From: Myxococcales bacterium | Lineage (GTDB): Bacteria; Myxococcota_A; Polyangia; Polyangiales; Polyangiaceae | Direction of reading: 5' to 3' | DNA: 64,000 bases | Assembly (NCBI GenBank): GCA_016712525.1 | Contig: JADJQX010000008.1 | Span: 1,432,501 to 1,496,500, forward strand | Part shown: positions 36,919 to 45,846 of the stretch, piece by piece | Layout of the letters: the number at the start of each line of letters is the position of its first letter | Numbering within the stretch: position 1 is the stretch's first letter | Position numbers and translations under genes: made by a program | Notes under the pieces: model-generated | What the model was told of the DNA's origin: nothing | The model's input: the letters and a program-made list of their open reading frames with translations, nothing else | The model's database searches: none

Positions 36919-36937
36919 GACCGACGTTGGCGCCAAG
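36919..36937 (-). repeat. Dispersed 19-bp element, exact copy
   Basis: GACCGACGTTGGCGCCAAG is the exact reverse complement of the sequence present in each of the three repeat copies at 1-521. It lies in the gap after the lipoprotein operon, 27 bp from its stop, next to a strong hairpin. Confidence 0.75.
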
Positions 36938-36967
36938 CCCTTGATATCGTTAAAGATTGAGTTTGCG

Positions 36968-37005
36968 CCTCCCCCTCCGCGGCGAACGCCGCGGTTTGGG
37001 GGAGG
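36968..37005. terminator. Strong bipartite hairpin between convergent operons
   Basis: CCTCCCCC (36968-36975) pairs with GGGGGAGG (36998-37005), and inside it CCGCGGCG (36977-36984) pairs with CGCCGCGG (36987-36994), leaving only small internal loops. Total stem about 16 bp, no T run. Its position 75 bp after the lipoprotein operon and 98 bp after the convergent ABC gene suggests a two-way transcription stop. Confidence 0.6.
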
Positions 37006-37102
37006 TCGCGGGCGCGCAGGCCGGAGGCCGAGCACCCGCGGGTGGGGGCACCCCTTCTCCCGGCTCTCGGCTCGAAGGCGACCCGCCGCGACCGGAGCTA
37101 CC

Positions 37103-38290
37103 TCAGGTGAGCTCCATCACGCGCTGCTCGAGGCCCTTGCCCTTGGTGACGCCGCTGATGCGGGCCTGGTTGTTCAGGAGGACCCAGAGGGCGTGCGAGA
37201 TGACGGTCTCGGCGTCGATGCTGCCGCGCTCGAAGTAGATGGCGAGCTCGCGCTTCTCTTCGTCGAACTCGACGCGCTTGATCATCGGGATGGCGCGGAG
37301 CTCCGGGAGGGGGACGGGGCCCGGGGCGAGCTTGATGTGCACCTCTTGCGACGAGGCGGTGAGCTCGGCGATGGAGCCGTGAGCGACCACGCGCCCGCGA
37401 TCGAGGATGGCCGCGCCGTCGCAGACCTCTTCGAGCTCTTGGAGGTTGTGGCTCGACACGATCATCGTGCAGCGCCCCTTGCGGGACTTGATGATCTGCC
37501 GAACCTCGTAGGCGACGCGCGGATCGAGGCCCGCGGTGGGCTCGTCGAGCAGGACGACCTCGGGCTCGCCGAGGAGGGCCTGAGCGAGCTGGACGCGCTT
37601 GGCCATACCGTGGGAGAGCTGGTTGCAGCGCAGCTTGAGCCAGTCGCGGCCGTCGACCTCGGCGAGCACGGCGTCGACCTCGGTGGCGATCTTGTCCGAG
37701 GGGATGTCCTGGAGGGCCGCCATGTGGGTGAGAAACTCGCCCACGGTGTCGGTGTTGGGGAGGAGCGCGTCCTGCGGCAACACGCCGAGCCGACCGCGGA
37801 GCTCGTCGACCGCGTTGGGGGCGAAGCCGAGCACCTCGACGAGGCCCTCGGTGGGCTGGAGGAACCCTGCCATCATGGAGAACGTGGTGGTCTTGCCGGC
37901 GCCGTTCGGGCCGATGAGCCCGTACACCGAGCCCGCCTTGATCTTGAGCGAGAGCCCGTCCACGGCCGTCTTGGCGCCGAAGCGCTTCGTGACCTTGGAG
38001 AGGCGAACGGCGATTTCTGCCGTCTTTTTGCCCTTCTTCTTGGGGGCCGGGGCGACGAACTCTTTGTCGTCGTAGGAGACGGGCTTCGCGGCGGGTGCCT
38101 CGTCGGCCTTCTTCTCGTCGGCCTTCGGGGCCTCGTCGGCCTTCTTCTCGTCGGCCTTCTCGGCCTTCGCGCCCGCGCCGTCGGCCTTCGCTTCGTCGGC
38201 CTTCACGGCCGAGGTGGGCTCGGGGGGATCGACGGCGGGCGGGGGCGGGGTGAGGTCGTCGCCGGCGGGGGTCTCTTCGCTCATGCTCAT
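37103..38290 (-). CDS. ABC transporter ATP-binding protein
   Basis: An ATPase of 395 aa, longer than the usual about 240-310 because of an about 90-residue N-terminal extension of low complexity, with repeated ADEKK/ADEAP segments (about 30-70). The core has Walker A GPNGAGKTT (127-135), signature LSHGMAKR, Walker B VVLLDEPTAGLDP and H-loop VSSHNL. The C-terminal extension after about 300 is like those of drug- or gliding-type exporters of the Nos/Ytr class. It pairs with the permease at 38294, which ends 4 bp upstream of its start on the same strand. The substrate is unknown. Confidence 0.93.
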   Translation of the reverse strand: MSMSEETPAGDDLTPPPPAVDPPEPTSAVKADEAKADGAGAKAEKADEKKADEAPKADEKKADEAPAAKPVSYDDKEFVAPAPKKKGKKTAEIAVRLSKVTKRFGAKTAVDGLSLKIKAGSVYGLIGPNGAGKTTTFSMMAGFLQPTEGLVEVLGFAPNAVDELRGRLGVLPQDALLPNTDTVGEFLTHMAALQDIPSDKIATEVDAVLAEVDGRDWLKLRCNQLSHGMAKRVQLAQALLGEPEVVLLDEPTAGLDPRVAYEVRQIIKSRKGRCTMIVSSHNLQELEEVCDGAAILDRGRVVAHGSIAELTASSQEVHIKLAPGPVPLPELRAIPMIKRVEFDEEKRELAIYFERGSIDAETVISHALWVLLNNQARISGVTKGKGLEQRVMELT

Positions 38291-38293
38291 GGG

Positions 38294-39160
38294 TCAGACG
38301 TCTCGGCGGGAGAAGAGGAACGTGCCACCGCCGATGCACAGCGTGGACATGAGGGCGCAAGCGCCGAAGCCCGCCGCGGCCGTCCACAGTTGGGGCGAGA
38401 GCAGGAGCTTGTCGTAGAAGTTCGGGTAGAGGTAGAGGAGCGGCTCGACGTCGGCGGCGTTGCCGATGACCCACACGAGCCAGAGGCCGAAGTAGACGGC
38501 GAACGTCGTGAGCAGCGCCACGATGGGCATGCGGAAGAACGAGCTCACCAGCACGGCGATGCCGCACCAGGCCGCGCTCATCGGCAGCGACACGACCCAG
38601 AAGCGGATGCCCCACGAGAGCGTCTCGGCGGCGGTGGCCTCGCCGCGCGCGATGCACACGCCCCAGATGAGCGCGTGGATGGCGAGGGTGACGGCCGACA
38701 CGGTGGACCAGAGGCCGAGGAATTTGCCCGCGAAGAACGAGCCTCGGCGGGTGCGCACCGTCCAGTAGCGCACGCTCCTGTGCTGCACGTCGCCCGCGAA
38801 CGAGTCGAACCCGAGCAGCGCGATGAGCAGCGGCGTGAGCCAGATCGTGATGAGGAGCCCCGCGAAGAGGACCTCGGGCGAGTCGGCGATGTACTTGGCC
38901 GTGACCTCGCCGTAGAGGGGCGTGAGGCCCTTGATGCGTGCATTGTGCACGAGCTCCTTGAGGCCCTCGGCGCCGATGCCGGCGACCGCGCCCTCTTCGC
39001 CGATCTGAGCCCGCTTGAACTGCTGGAACTTCACGAGGAGGAGGGCCGCCCCGAAGCTCCCGAAGAGCGAGATCAAGAGGAGGACGATGCCCTTCACGCT
39101 CCGGAAATTCTTCCGAAGCTCGCGCAGCAGGATGAGCTGGACTTCTTTCAGCGGGTTCAC
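38294..39160 (-). CDS. ABC transporter permease
   Basis: A 288-aa membrane protein with about six helices, starting at GTG 39160 with GGAAGG five bases upstream. The region between helices 1 and 2 is a periplasmic segment of about 80 residues (KFQQFKRAQIGEEGAV). Later helices are typical of ABC-2-type permeases (FSSFFRMPIVALL-like segment VLVSSFFRMPIVALLTTF). An in-frame ATG at 39235 would add 25 arginine-rich residues and was rejected. It forms the transporter with the ATPase gene 3 bp downstream. Confidence 0.87.
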   Translation of the reverse strand: MNPLKEVQLILLRELRKNFRSVKGIVLLLISLFGSFGAALLLVKFQQFKRAQIGEEGAVAGIGAEGLKELVHNARIKGLTPLYGEVTAKYIADSPEVLFAGLLITIWLTPLLIALLGFDSFAGDVQHRSVRYWTVRTRRGSFFAGKFLGLWSTVSAVTLAIHALIWGVCIARGEATAAETLSWGIRFWVVSLPMSAAWCGIAVLVSSFFRMPIVALLTTFAVYFGLWLVWVIGNAADVEPLLYLYPNFYDKLLLSPQLWTAAAGFGACALMSTLCIGGGTFLFSRRDV

Positions 39161-39255
39161 GGGCACCTTCCCTTGGGCGAGGCGCACCACAGGGCGCGCG
39201 CGGCGTAACCGTAGTGGTCTTTCCCGTTTCGGCAAAGCGGAACGGGTGAACGCGC

Positions 39256-39290
39256 CGAGGCGGCCTCAGGGCACCCCCGAGACCGCCTCG
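39256..39290. terminator. Hairpin downstream of the metalloprotease gene
   Basis: CGAGGCGG (39256-39263) pairs with CCGCCTCG (39283-39290) around a 19-nt loop. On the minus strand it lies 35 bp after the stop of the metalloprotease gene and upstream of the permease. No T run. Confidence 0.4.
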
Positions 39291-39325
39291 TTCTCCTACC
39301 CTATCTATTCAGAACTACTGGACAA

Positions 39326-41659
39326 TCATCCCTTGCGGCGGCGCGAGGCGAGGGCAAGGCCGAGGGCGGCGAGGCCGAGCCCCATGACGGGCGCCCCTTG
39401 CGTCGGCGAGCCGGAGGGCACGGAGCAACCCGACTCGGACTCGGCCGCGGGGGCCGCCGGCGCGGGGTTGCCGCCGGGAGGCGTGGGCACGGGCGCGGGG
39501 CCGTCGAACGCGAACGACATCGCCGTGTAGTAGCCATCCTGGTCGCCTGCGTTGCCGATCTGGACGTAGACCTCCTTCGTGTCGGCCGGGATCTCGATCT
39601 CGGCCGACGTGGCCTTCGCCTCGAGCGGCAAGGTCAGGTCGGCGTCCGACGTGATCGTGCCCTTGGTGGTCCACGTGAGGGGCGCGCCGAACTTCACGAA
39701 GAGCACGGGGGCGAACGGGGTGCCGCCGCCGCCGAGCACGCCGCCACCTCCTCCACCGCCGCGGTCGAGCACCTTGAACGAGAAGGTGGCCTTGGTCGAC
39801 CCTGCGGGCACGGCCGCCTTGGTGGTGACGAGGCCGGCCGCCGTGGTGCGCACGCCGAGCGTCTGCTTGCCGGGGGCGGCGAAGGCGCCGGGCGACGAGG
39901 GACCCGTCGGCGCCTCGACCGCCTTGCCGTCGAACGTGCGGATGCGCGCGCAGCCGGGCAGCACCTTGCGCGCCGTGAAGGCCTCTTCGAGCAGCGGCTT
40001 GGCGGCAGGGAAGTCCGCTCCGACCGTGGCGAGGAAGAGGTTCGCGAGCTCGGTGTACGAGACCTTCCCGCGGCCCGCGTTGGTGCGCATGCTCTTGTAG
40101 ATCGCCGCGTCGAGCTTCGTGCGATCGGCCTCGGGGAGCTTCTGCCGCGCGTCCCAGAGGGCGCCGGAGAAGAGCGTCGAGTCGAAGTGCACCTCTCCGA
40201 CGATGGCGTCGTCGCAGGTGTCCTTGTTGGCGAGCGTGCGAATGACGGTGAGGTTCGCGGCGAAGTCCTTCGAGGCGTACTCGCCCACGTCGGGGTCGCC
40301 CGTGACCGCCGCAGCGAAGTAGTCGGCGAGGCCCTCGTTCATCGAGCCCGGGGCAGCCGTGGCGCCGCTCGCGTCCATGGACCACGCCTCGAGCTTGAGC
40401 GAGTTGTCGACCACGGCGTGACCGAACTCGTGCACGACCACGTCACCGTCGTACGAGTAGTCGCGGTTCGGGCCCTGGCCGAACCACATGGATCCGTCCG
40501 AAAACCCGTAAATCTGGGCGAAGATCGCGCCGAGACCGCCGCCGCGCGGCGAGAAGAACGCGTTCTGGAAAGGCGCGAGCGGCTTCTCGACGTCCCCCGC
40601 GGCGGCGATGTTGCCGGAGATGACGGCCGCGTCGACGCGCAGGTTCGCGATGGTGCGGAGCGGCTTGTCGAGCACGACCTGCGCGTCGGCCACGCCCTGG
40701 AGCTTGCGGAAGTAATCGTAGGCGCGCGTCGCGTGGTAGTACATCGACACCTCGGAGTACTCGTCCTCGGAGGCGCCGGGGTCGGGCTGGTCCTTCGGCG
40801 TGTAGACGTAGTTCCCGTCGACGTTGGGCTTCGCGAGCTGGACGAGGTCGCAGGTGTGGACCTTCAGGTTGAAGCCCGAGAACGAGACGTTCTTCGCCTG
40901 CTTCTTGTCGACGCAGTTCAGCGTGACAAGGAACGGGTTTTCGAGCTTCTCGCCCACGGGATCCATGCCGAACGGGAGGAGCTCGAGCGACTTCGACTTC
41001 TCGGGGTTCGAGGCGTGCACGCTGGCCTTGGCGAAGGTGCGCATGTCGCGCGCCTCGAAGATGGTGCCGTCGTTCGCGTCGACCAAGAAGCGGAGCGCCT
41101 CGCCCGTGGCGACCGGAACGCGCGGGAGCACGGCGTACGCGAGCTTCGCGCCCTCGAGCGTCTGGGCGACGACGAGGTACGCATCTTCGGCCGAGACCGC
41201 GATGCGGAACGCGCGAGCGACGTTGGCGGCAGCCTCGGAGCGAACGAGACGCGGCTTGGTGCTCGCGGGGAGATCGATCGTGGCCACGTCGGTCGAGGTG
41301 AAGAGCACGTCGCCCACGGCGTTCATGCGCACGGTGGCGCCCGCGCCGATCACCGGCAGGCCACGGAACGTCTGCCCGAACGTGACGATCTCGTCGCCGT
41401 CACCGAACCTGTCGTGGGACGTCTTGACGAGCTCGACGGGCGCGGCGACCACGCTCGCCACGGCGGCCCGTGCCTTGGCCTCGCCGCGGAGGAGGAGGCC
41501 CTCGCGCGACATCTTGGGGGAACCGGCGACGAGCGTGCCGTGCGCACCTCTCGCGACGACGCGCGCGCTTTCCGGTGCGGCCGACGACGTCGTCGAGAGC
41601 GTGGTGAGAGCAGCGCCGGCGAGCATCGCGACGAGAGCATTCCGAGTGTGGCTTCGCAT
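39326..41659 (-). CDS. Secreted M36/M4-type zinc metalloprotease with MYXO-CTERM tail
   Basis: A 777-aa exported protease. Signal peptide, then a propeptide with an FTP-like segment (FGQTFRGLPVIGAGATV), then the catalytic part. Zinc site HEFGH (410-414), with the third ligand Glu in MNEGLADYF about 30 residues on. A glycine-rich linker and a beta-rich domain follow (GGGGGGGVLGGGGTPF). The C-terminus has the MYXO-CTERM signal: Cys in ESGCSVPSG, a hydrophobic helix and RRRKG. This tail is removed by a myxosortase and can leave the protein anchored at the outer surface. ATG 41659 has a perfect GGAGG seven bases before it. It probably digests proteins outside the cell. Confidence 0.93.
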   Translation of the reverse strand: MRSHTRNALVAMLAGAALTTLSTTSSAAPESARVVARGAHGTLVAGSPKMSREGLLLRGEAKARAAVASVVAAPVELVKTSHDRFGDGDEIVTFGQTFRGLPVIGAGATVRMNAVGDVLFTSTDVATIDLPASTKPRLVRSEAAANVARAFRIAVSAEDAYLVVAQTLEGAKLAYAVLPRVPVATGEALRFLVDANDGTIFEARDMRTFAKASVHASNPEKSKSLELLPFGMDPVGEKLENPFLVTLNCVDKKQAKNVSFSGFNLKVHTCDLVQLAKPNVDGNYVYTPKDQPDPGASEDEYSEVSMYYHATRAYDYFRKLQGVADAQVVLDKPLRTIANLRVDAAVISGNIAAAGDVEKPLAPFQNAFFSPRGGGLGAIFAQIYGFSDGSMWFGQGPNRDYSYDGDVVVHEFGHAVVDNSLKLEAWSMDASGATAAPGSMNEGLADYFAAAVTGDPDVGEYASKDFAANLTVIRTLANKDTCDDAIVGEVHFDSTLFSGALWDARQKLPEADRTKLDAAIYKSMRTNAGRGKVSYTELANLFLATVGADFPAAKPLLEEAFTARKVLPGCARIRTFDGKAVEAPTGPSSPGAFAAPGKQTLGVRTTAAGLVTTKAAVPAGSTKATFSFKVLDRGGGGGGGVLGGGGTPFAPVLFVKFGAPLTWTTKGTITSDADLTLPLEAKATSAEIEIPADTKEVYVQIGNAGDQDGYYTAMSFAFDGPAPVPTPPGGNPAPAAPAAESESGCSVPSGSPTQGAPVMGLGLAALGLALASRRRKG

Positions 41660-41962
41660 TCGTTCCTCCGTCCCCGTGCCGACCTGAAGGCCTCGGGGCG
41701 CGCGAATGCTGTCAGCTTGCGTGGCGAGGTCAAGCCCACGTCGGCGCCGAAACTCCGAGGAACGAGCCGCTCCCGAGGGCCCGTTCCGGTCCTCCCGTTC
41801 GTTTTCCACGAGAAATTCGGCGTACCACCGGTATCCGGATGACCCGAGGGTCGTACCTTTCACGACCCTAAAATCGAACCGAGCTCATCCCTCGGCCAAA
41901 TGGCCGATGCGCACGCGCGGGCTCCGTGCTTCGCCGCTTGCAGGAGCCCGTCGCCCGGGAGA
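41660..41962. other. Gene-free stretch of about 300 bp upstream of the metalloprotease
   Basis: It holds the promoter side of the metalloprotease gene and an inverted repeat, AGGGTCGT (41847-41854) and ACGACCCT (41862-41869), separated by ACCTTTC. The repeat is about 190 bp before the protease ATG and could be an operator or the end signal of the Cys-rich lipoprotein gene upstream. No small gene was found. Confidence 0.55.
41847..41869. promoter_or_regulatory. Inverted repeat AGGGTCGT-N7-ACGACCCT
   Basis: A perfect 8-bp inverted repeat with a 7-nt centre in the gap between the lipoprotein gene (ends 41963) and the metalloprotease gene (starts 41659), both on the minus strand. It is not followed by a T run on the transcribed strand. 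Confidence 0.4.
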
Positions 41963-42859
41963 TCAGCGAATGATCGCGACACAGCACCCCGTGACGCAAT
42001 ACGAGCCGTCGGGGCACGCGGTGGAGGCGTTGCAGACCTGCGCGCCGTTCGAGCACGTCTGGCCGCCCGTGGGAGGGGGCGCGCCGTCGGGCGTCGGAGC
42101 GGTGGCGCAGTCGGCGGGGATCTGCGTCTTGCCGATGCAGAGCTCGCAGCGGTCGCACGGGTTCGTGCAGTCGGCGACCTGCGCGCACGGCGTGCACTTC
42201 GTGGGGTCGTCGATGTCGGCCACGCTGCACGTCGACGAGAGGCGCACGGTCACCTGCGAGCCGTCGCTCTTTTGCACGGCGCAGCAGCCGAAGCAGTCGC
42301 ACCCGTTCGGCGTACGCCCGAGGCAGAACGACTTGCACTGCGCCTCTTGCGTGGCGGGGCAGTTCTTGAAGTTGGCGTCGTAGGTGCACTGGCCCGGGGC
42401 CGTGTTCTTCGGATCGCACTTCAGGTTCCACTCGCAGCGGTCGTCCCCCGCGCCGCTGTTGCCGTCGAAGAAGCAGTCTTGTTTGCAGGCGTCTTGGTTG
42501 TCGCCGGGGATGCCGGTGCCGAAGGTCTTCTCGTCGTTGTCGAGCGGACCTGCGCACTCGGGATCGAACCAGTCGACGAGCCCGTCGCCGTCGTTGTCTT
42601 TGCAGTCGGAGCACTGAGGCGTCGTCCCGTCGGCGAGCACGAGCGGCGTGCATCCGACGATCGCGCCGTCGGCGAGCACGATGCCCCCGTCGGTCGGGAG
42701 AGGCGCGCCGTCCGGGAGGGTGCCCGGTCCCCCTTCGCCCGTGACGCCGCCACCATCACCGCCGCCGTCCGGAGTGTCGGTGCCATCGACCTTCGAGCCG
42801 CACGCGACCAGGAGGCCCAAGACGAGAGCGACGACCGCGAGACCACGGGAGCTTTTCAT
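41963..42859 (-). CDS. Cys-rich lipoprotein with calcium-loop-like repeat
   Basis: A 298-aa lipoprotein (LLVAC, Cys20). It has a DGG/Pro linker, then an acidic segment DNDGDGLVDWFDPECAG like a thrombospondin type-3 calcium loop, then about 25 cysteines through the rest (CFGCCAVQK, CTNPCDRCELC, VTGCCVAIIR), which must form many disulfides. No enzyme motif was seen. Proteins with this layout are common in Polyangia and of unknown function. It is divergent from the FHA-sigma54 gene across 193 bp. Confidence 0.78.
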   Translation of the reverse strand: MKSSRGLAVVALVLGLLVACGSKVDGTDTPDGGGDGGGVTGEGGPGTLPDGAPLPTDGGIVLADGAIVGCTPLVLADGTTPQCSDCKDNDGDGLVDWFDPECAGPLDNDEKTFGTGIPGDNQDACKQDCFFDGNSGAGDDRCEWNLKCDPKNTAPGQCTYDANFKNCPATQEAQCKSFCLGRTPNGCDCFGCCAVQKSDGSQVTVRLSSTCSVADIDDPTKCTPCAQVADCTNPCDRCELCIGKTQIPADCATAPTPDGAPPPTGGQTCSNGAQVCNASTACPDGSYCVTGCCVAIIR

Positions 42860-42974
42860 GGCGGTGCCGGAAGCAACGGGCGAGCCACGCCGAAATCTCC
42901 GTCCGGAGCGGGCCACGGGCGTCGCAAGTGGTCGCCGAACCGACCGCCTCGACGGTAGGTGACGTGACCGGGAC

Positions 42975-42991
42975 GAGGCCGAAAAAGCCTC
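42975..42991. promoter_or_regulatory. Small hairpin in the lipoprotein / FHA activator divergent region
   Basis: GAGGC and GCCTC flank CGAAAAA. A weak structure 62 bp upstream of the FHA activator GTG, in a 193-bp divergent gap. No convincing -35/-10 or -24/-12 was found. Confidence 0.25.
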
Positions 42992-43052
42992 AGGTTTCGC
43001 GGGGTGACGCAAATGTGTCTAGGTCTGCCCAATTCCCCGTAGACTCCTCTTC

Positions 43053-44405
43053 GTGACCGAGTCGAGAGACACCTCCACCGTCGCCAGCCCCCGCATGTCG
43101 AGCCCCGGCGAGCTCGGCGTACGCATCCGCGTGATCGACGGAGCCGGCAAAGACCGAGGGCTCGCCCTCGTTCGCGCCACGGCGACCATCGGCAGGCACT
43201 CCACGTGCGACCTCGCCATCCCCGACCCTCAAGTGAGCGGAGTGCACCTCCACGTCGCGATCGAGGGAGACCGCATCCGCGTACGCGACGCGGGCAGCAC
43301 GAACGGGACGTGGCTCGCCGGGCAACGCGTCTACGACGTGTCGGTCGGTGTCGGCGCGGAGCTCACGGTGGGAGGAACCAAGCTCGCCGTCGAGCGGGAC
43401 AGCGCGACCCCCGAGCAAGACGAGCCGCAAGGCGAGGGCTTCGGGGATCTCGTCGGGGCGTCGCGCGCCATGCGCGAGCTCTTCGGCGTGCTCGAGCGCA
43501 TCGCACCGAAGGAGCTCACGGTGCTCCTCCTCGGAGAGACGGGCACGGGCAAAGAAGAGGTCGCGCGCACGATCCACAAACATTCGAAGCGCGCCGACAA
43601 ACCCTTCGTCGTGGTCGACTGCACCGCCCTCCCCGACACGCTCGCCGAGTCGCTCTTGTTCGGGCACGAGAAGGGCGCGTTCACGGGCGCGAACGAGCGG
43701 CGCACGGGCTTCTTCGAGGCGGCGCATGGGGGAACGCTCTTCCTCGACGAGGTGGGCGAGCTCCCGCTGCTCCTCCAGTCGAAGTTCCTCCGCGTGCTCG
43801 AGCGGCGCGAGATCGTGCGCGTCGGCTCGCAGGTGCCCGTGCCGGTCGACATCCGCGTGCTCGCGGCCACGAACCGCGACCTCCGCCTCGAGATCGACAA
43901 GGGGCGCTTCCGCGAGGATCTCTACTTCCGCCTCGCGCAGATCCGCCTCACCCTTCCGGCGCTCCGCGATCGGCCCGAGGACATCCCGCTCCTCTGCCGC
44001 AAGCTGCTCGAGCGCGCCGGCTCCGAGGCCATGATCGAACAAGAGGCGCTCACGCTGCTGACGGGGCAGCCCTGGCCCGGCAACATCCGCGAGCTTGGCA
44101 ACACGCTGCTCCGCGCGAGCGCGCTCGCCGCCGACGGCATCATCCGCCGCGAGGATCTGGCCGGCGAGGGCTACGGTTACCGCGCGGGCCGCGAGGCCTC
44201 GGCCGACGAGCTCGTGGGCACGTTCGCGGCCGCCAAGGACAAGGCCATCGAGCGCTTCGAGAAGGCGTACCTCTCGGTGCTCATGCGCCGCTGCAAGGGC
44301 AACCTGTCGCGCGCGTCGCGCGAGGCCGACGTCGCCCGCCACCACCTTCGCGACATCCTGAAGAAGCGAGAGCTCTACGGCTTGGACTATGGCGACGAAG
44401 AGTAA
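43053..44405 (+). CDS. FHA-domain sigma54-dependent transcriptional activator
   Basis: A 450-aa regulator starting at GTG 43053. An FHA domain at about 22-115 (IGRHSTCD with Arg48, VSGVHLH, STNG at 82-85) replaces the usual receiver domain, so it should be switched by a phosphothreonine. The AAA+ domain has Walker A GETGTGKE (161-168), GAFTGA (208-213) and Walker B GGTLFLDEVGEL. A Fis-type helix-turn-helix ends it (NLSRASREADVARHHLRD). Its last 17 bp overlap the next gene, a TPR membrane protein, and a Ser/Thr kinase gene is two genes further on. FHA-sigma54 activators working with kinases are established in myxobacteria, so that kinase is a candidate partner. Confidence 0.93.
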   Translation: MTESRDTSTVASPRMSSPGELGVRIRVIDGAGKDRGLALVRATATIGRHSTCDLAIPDPQVSGVHLHVAIEGDRIRVRDAGSTNGTWLAGQRVYDVSVGVGAELTVGGTKLAVERDSATPEQDEPQGEGFGDLVGASRAMRELFGVLERIAPKELTVLLLGETGTGKEEVARTIHKHSKRADKPFVVVDCTALPDTLAESLLFGHEKGAFTGANERRTGFFEAAHGGTLFLDEVGELPLLLQSKFLRVLERREIVRVGSQVPVPVDIRVLAATNRDLRLEIDKGRFREDLYFRLAQIRLTLPALRDRPEDIPLLCRKLLERAGSEAMIEQEALTLLTGQPWPGNIRELGNTLLRASALAADGIIRREDLAGEGYGYRAGREASADELVGTFAAAKDKAIERFEKAYLSVLMRRCKGNLSRASREADVARHHLRDILKKRELYGLDYGDEE

Positions 44406-45357
44406 ACACAGGAATCTATTCGCTTTTTCACTCGTCGTCGCCGCCTCGTTCGCCCCGGCTGCGGCCTACGCCGACGACGACGTCGAGATCGCGCGCAAGG
44501 CCTTCACGGCGGGCTACGCCGAGGAGCAAGCGGGCCACTTCGCCGCGGCCCTCGAGAAGTTCCTCGAGGTGCAGCGCGTGAAGGACACGGCGTCCGTGCG
44601 CTACCGCATCGGCGCATGCCACGAGGGCCTCGGCAGGTTCGACCGCGCGCGCGAGACCTACCTCTCGATCGAGAAGGTCGCGCGCCCCGAGGACAAGGAC
44701 GTCGTGGCTTCGGGTGCGGCCAAGGCAAAGGAGCTCGAGGCCAAGCTCGGTGAGCTCTCGCTCCGTGTCGAGTGCGACGCGAGCGCGGCGCGCGTATCGA
44801 TCGACGGCAGCGACGTTCCCCTCCAGAACGGCCAAGCCAGCGTGTTCCTCGGCCCCGGCGAGCATCGCGTCACGTACGAGCCCAAAGGTGAGCCCCCGGT
44901 CGTCACCCCCATCCGGCTCGACGCCGGAAAACAGACGGTGCTCGTCCTGAATCGCGCAGGCACCAGGGCTGGCGCGGCGCCCGACAAGCTCCCCACGCCC
45001 CCGCCTCCCGTGCAGACCGACTCGAGCACCTCGAAGACCGTCGGGGTCGTCGGCATCGTCGTCGGCGCGGCGTTCGTGGTGGGGTCCGTCGTGTCGTTCG
45101 TGCTCCGCGAGTCCGCCATTTCGAGCATCGAGACCGACTGCCCCGAGGGCCGGTGCCCCAAGTCCAAAGAGGGCGACGTGACCTCGGCGCGCTCGCGGGC
45201 CGAGGCGCTCTTGCCGGTCGGGATCGTCACCGGCGTCGTGGGCGGCGTCGCGCTCGGCGGTGGGCTATACTTGACCTTGCGCCCGACGAGCGCCCCCGCG
45301 GGGGCTTCGAGAGGCACAACGGGAATGACCTTCGGCCTCGAGGTGCCCTGGCGATGA
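44389..45357 (+). CDS. TPR protein with PEGA-like domain and two C-terminal membrane helices (module 1)
   Basis: A 322-aa envelope protein with a signal peptide (ending AYA). TPR-like helices follow (ARKAFTAGYAEEQAGHFAAA, IGACHEGLGRFDRARETY), then a PEGA-like beta domain at about 123-190 (LSLRVECDASAARVSIDGSD, FLGPGEHRVTY). Near the end are two hydrophobic helices (about 220-242 and 275-298) joined by a loop with a Cys pair, DCPEGRCPKS. The 61000-region paralog has the same order and the same Cys-pair loop. It overlaps the FHA activator by 17 bp and the next lipoprotein by 4 bp (ATGA). It may sense or scaffold at the membrane. Confidence 0.82.
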   Translation: MATKSKHRNLFAFSLVVAASFAPAAAYADDDVEIARKAFTAGYAEEQAGHFAAALEKFLEVQRVKDTASVRYRIGACHEGLGRFDRARETYLSIEKVARPEDKDVVASGAAKAKELEAKLGELSLRVECDASAARVSIDGSDVPLQNGQASVFLGPGEHRVTYEPKGEPPVVTPIRLDAGKQTVLVLNRAGTRAGAAPDKLPTPPPPVQTDSSTSKTVGVVGIVVGAAFVVGSVVSFVLRESAISSIETDCPEGRCPKSKEGDVTSARSRAEALLPVGIVTGVVGGVALGGGLYLTLRPTSAPAGASRGTTGMTFGLEVPWR

Positions 45358-45755
45358 AGCTCAAGAACGCTCTGCTCATCGGCTTCGCGGCCCCGGTCGC
45401 CCTCGGCGTCGGCTGCAGCTCGATCCCCGACGTGACCTTCATCGACGACGCCACCGACGGCGGGAGCGTCGTGCTCGCCGACGGGGCCGTGGTCCCGAAG
45501 GACGCCGCGACCGACACGAGCAAGCCCGACACCGGCACGAAGCCCGACGCGAGCACCCCGGACGCCGCGACGCCGTCTTGCCCTCAGGCCGTGCCGCAGG
45601 GCTACGTTCGCTGCTGCGGCTCCGTCCCGTGCGCGGGGGACGATTGCGAGGTCAACTGCGGCGAGTGCCAAACGAAGTGCGGCACGAACGAGGGCTGCTG
45701 CTCCCGAAAAAACAACGTGACGTGCCGGCCGCGCTCGTCGTTCGTGTGCAACTGA
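45354..45755 (+). CDS. Cys-rich lipoprotein (module 1)
   Basis: A 133-aa lipoprotein (LGVGC, Cys21), with an acidic linker containing the ADGAVV and TKPDAST segments, then about 11 cysteines in the last 60 residues (CPQAVPQGYVRCCGSVPCAG, CGECQTKC, GCCSRKNNVTC). The ATG overlaps the TPR gene stop (ATGA). It sits between the TPR membrane protein and the kinase, as does a lipoprotein in the second module. No enzyme motif seen; a disulfide-knotted surface domain is likely. Confidence 0.75.
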   Translation: MKLKNALLIGFAAPVALGVGCSSIPDVTFIDDATDGGSVVLADGAVVPKDAATDTSKPDTGTKPDASTPDAATPSCPQAVPQGYVRCCGSVPCAGDDCEVNCGECQTKCGTNEGCCSRKNNVTCRPRSSFVCN

Positions 45756-45846
45756 CACTGCACGGGCGCTCACCTTCGTTCGACCAGAACCAAACGCTCG
45801 ATTTCGGCGCCGGTTGGGGCGAAGATTGCCGTAAGGCCACGCAAGC

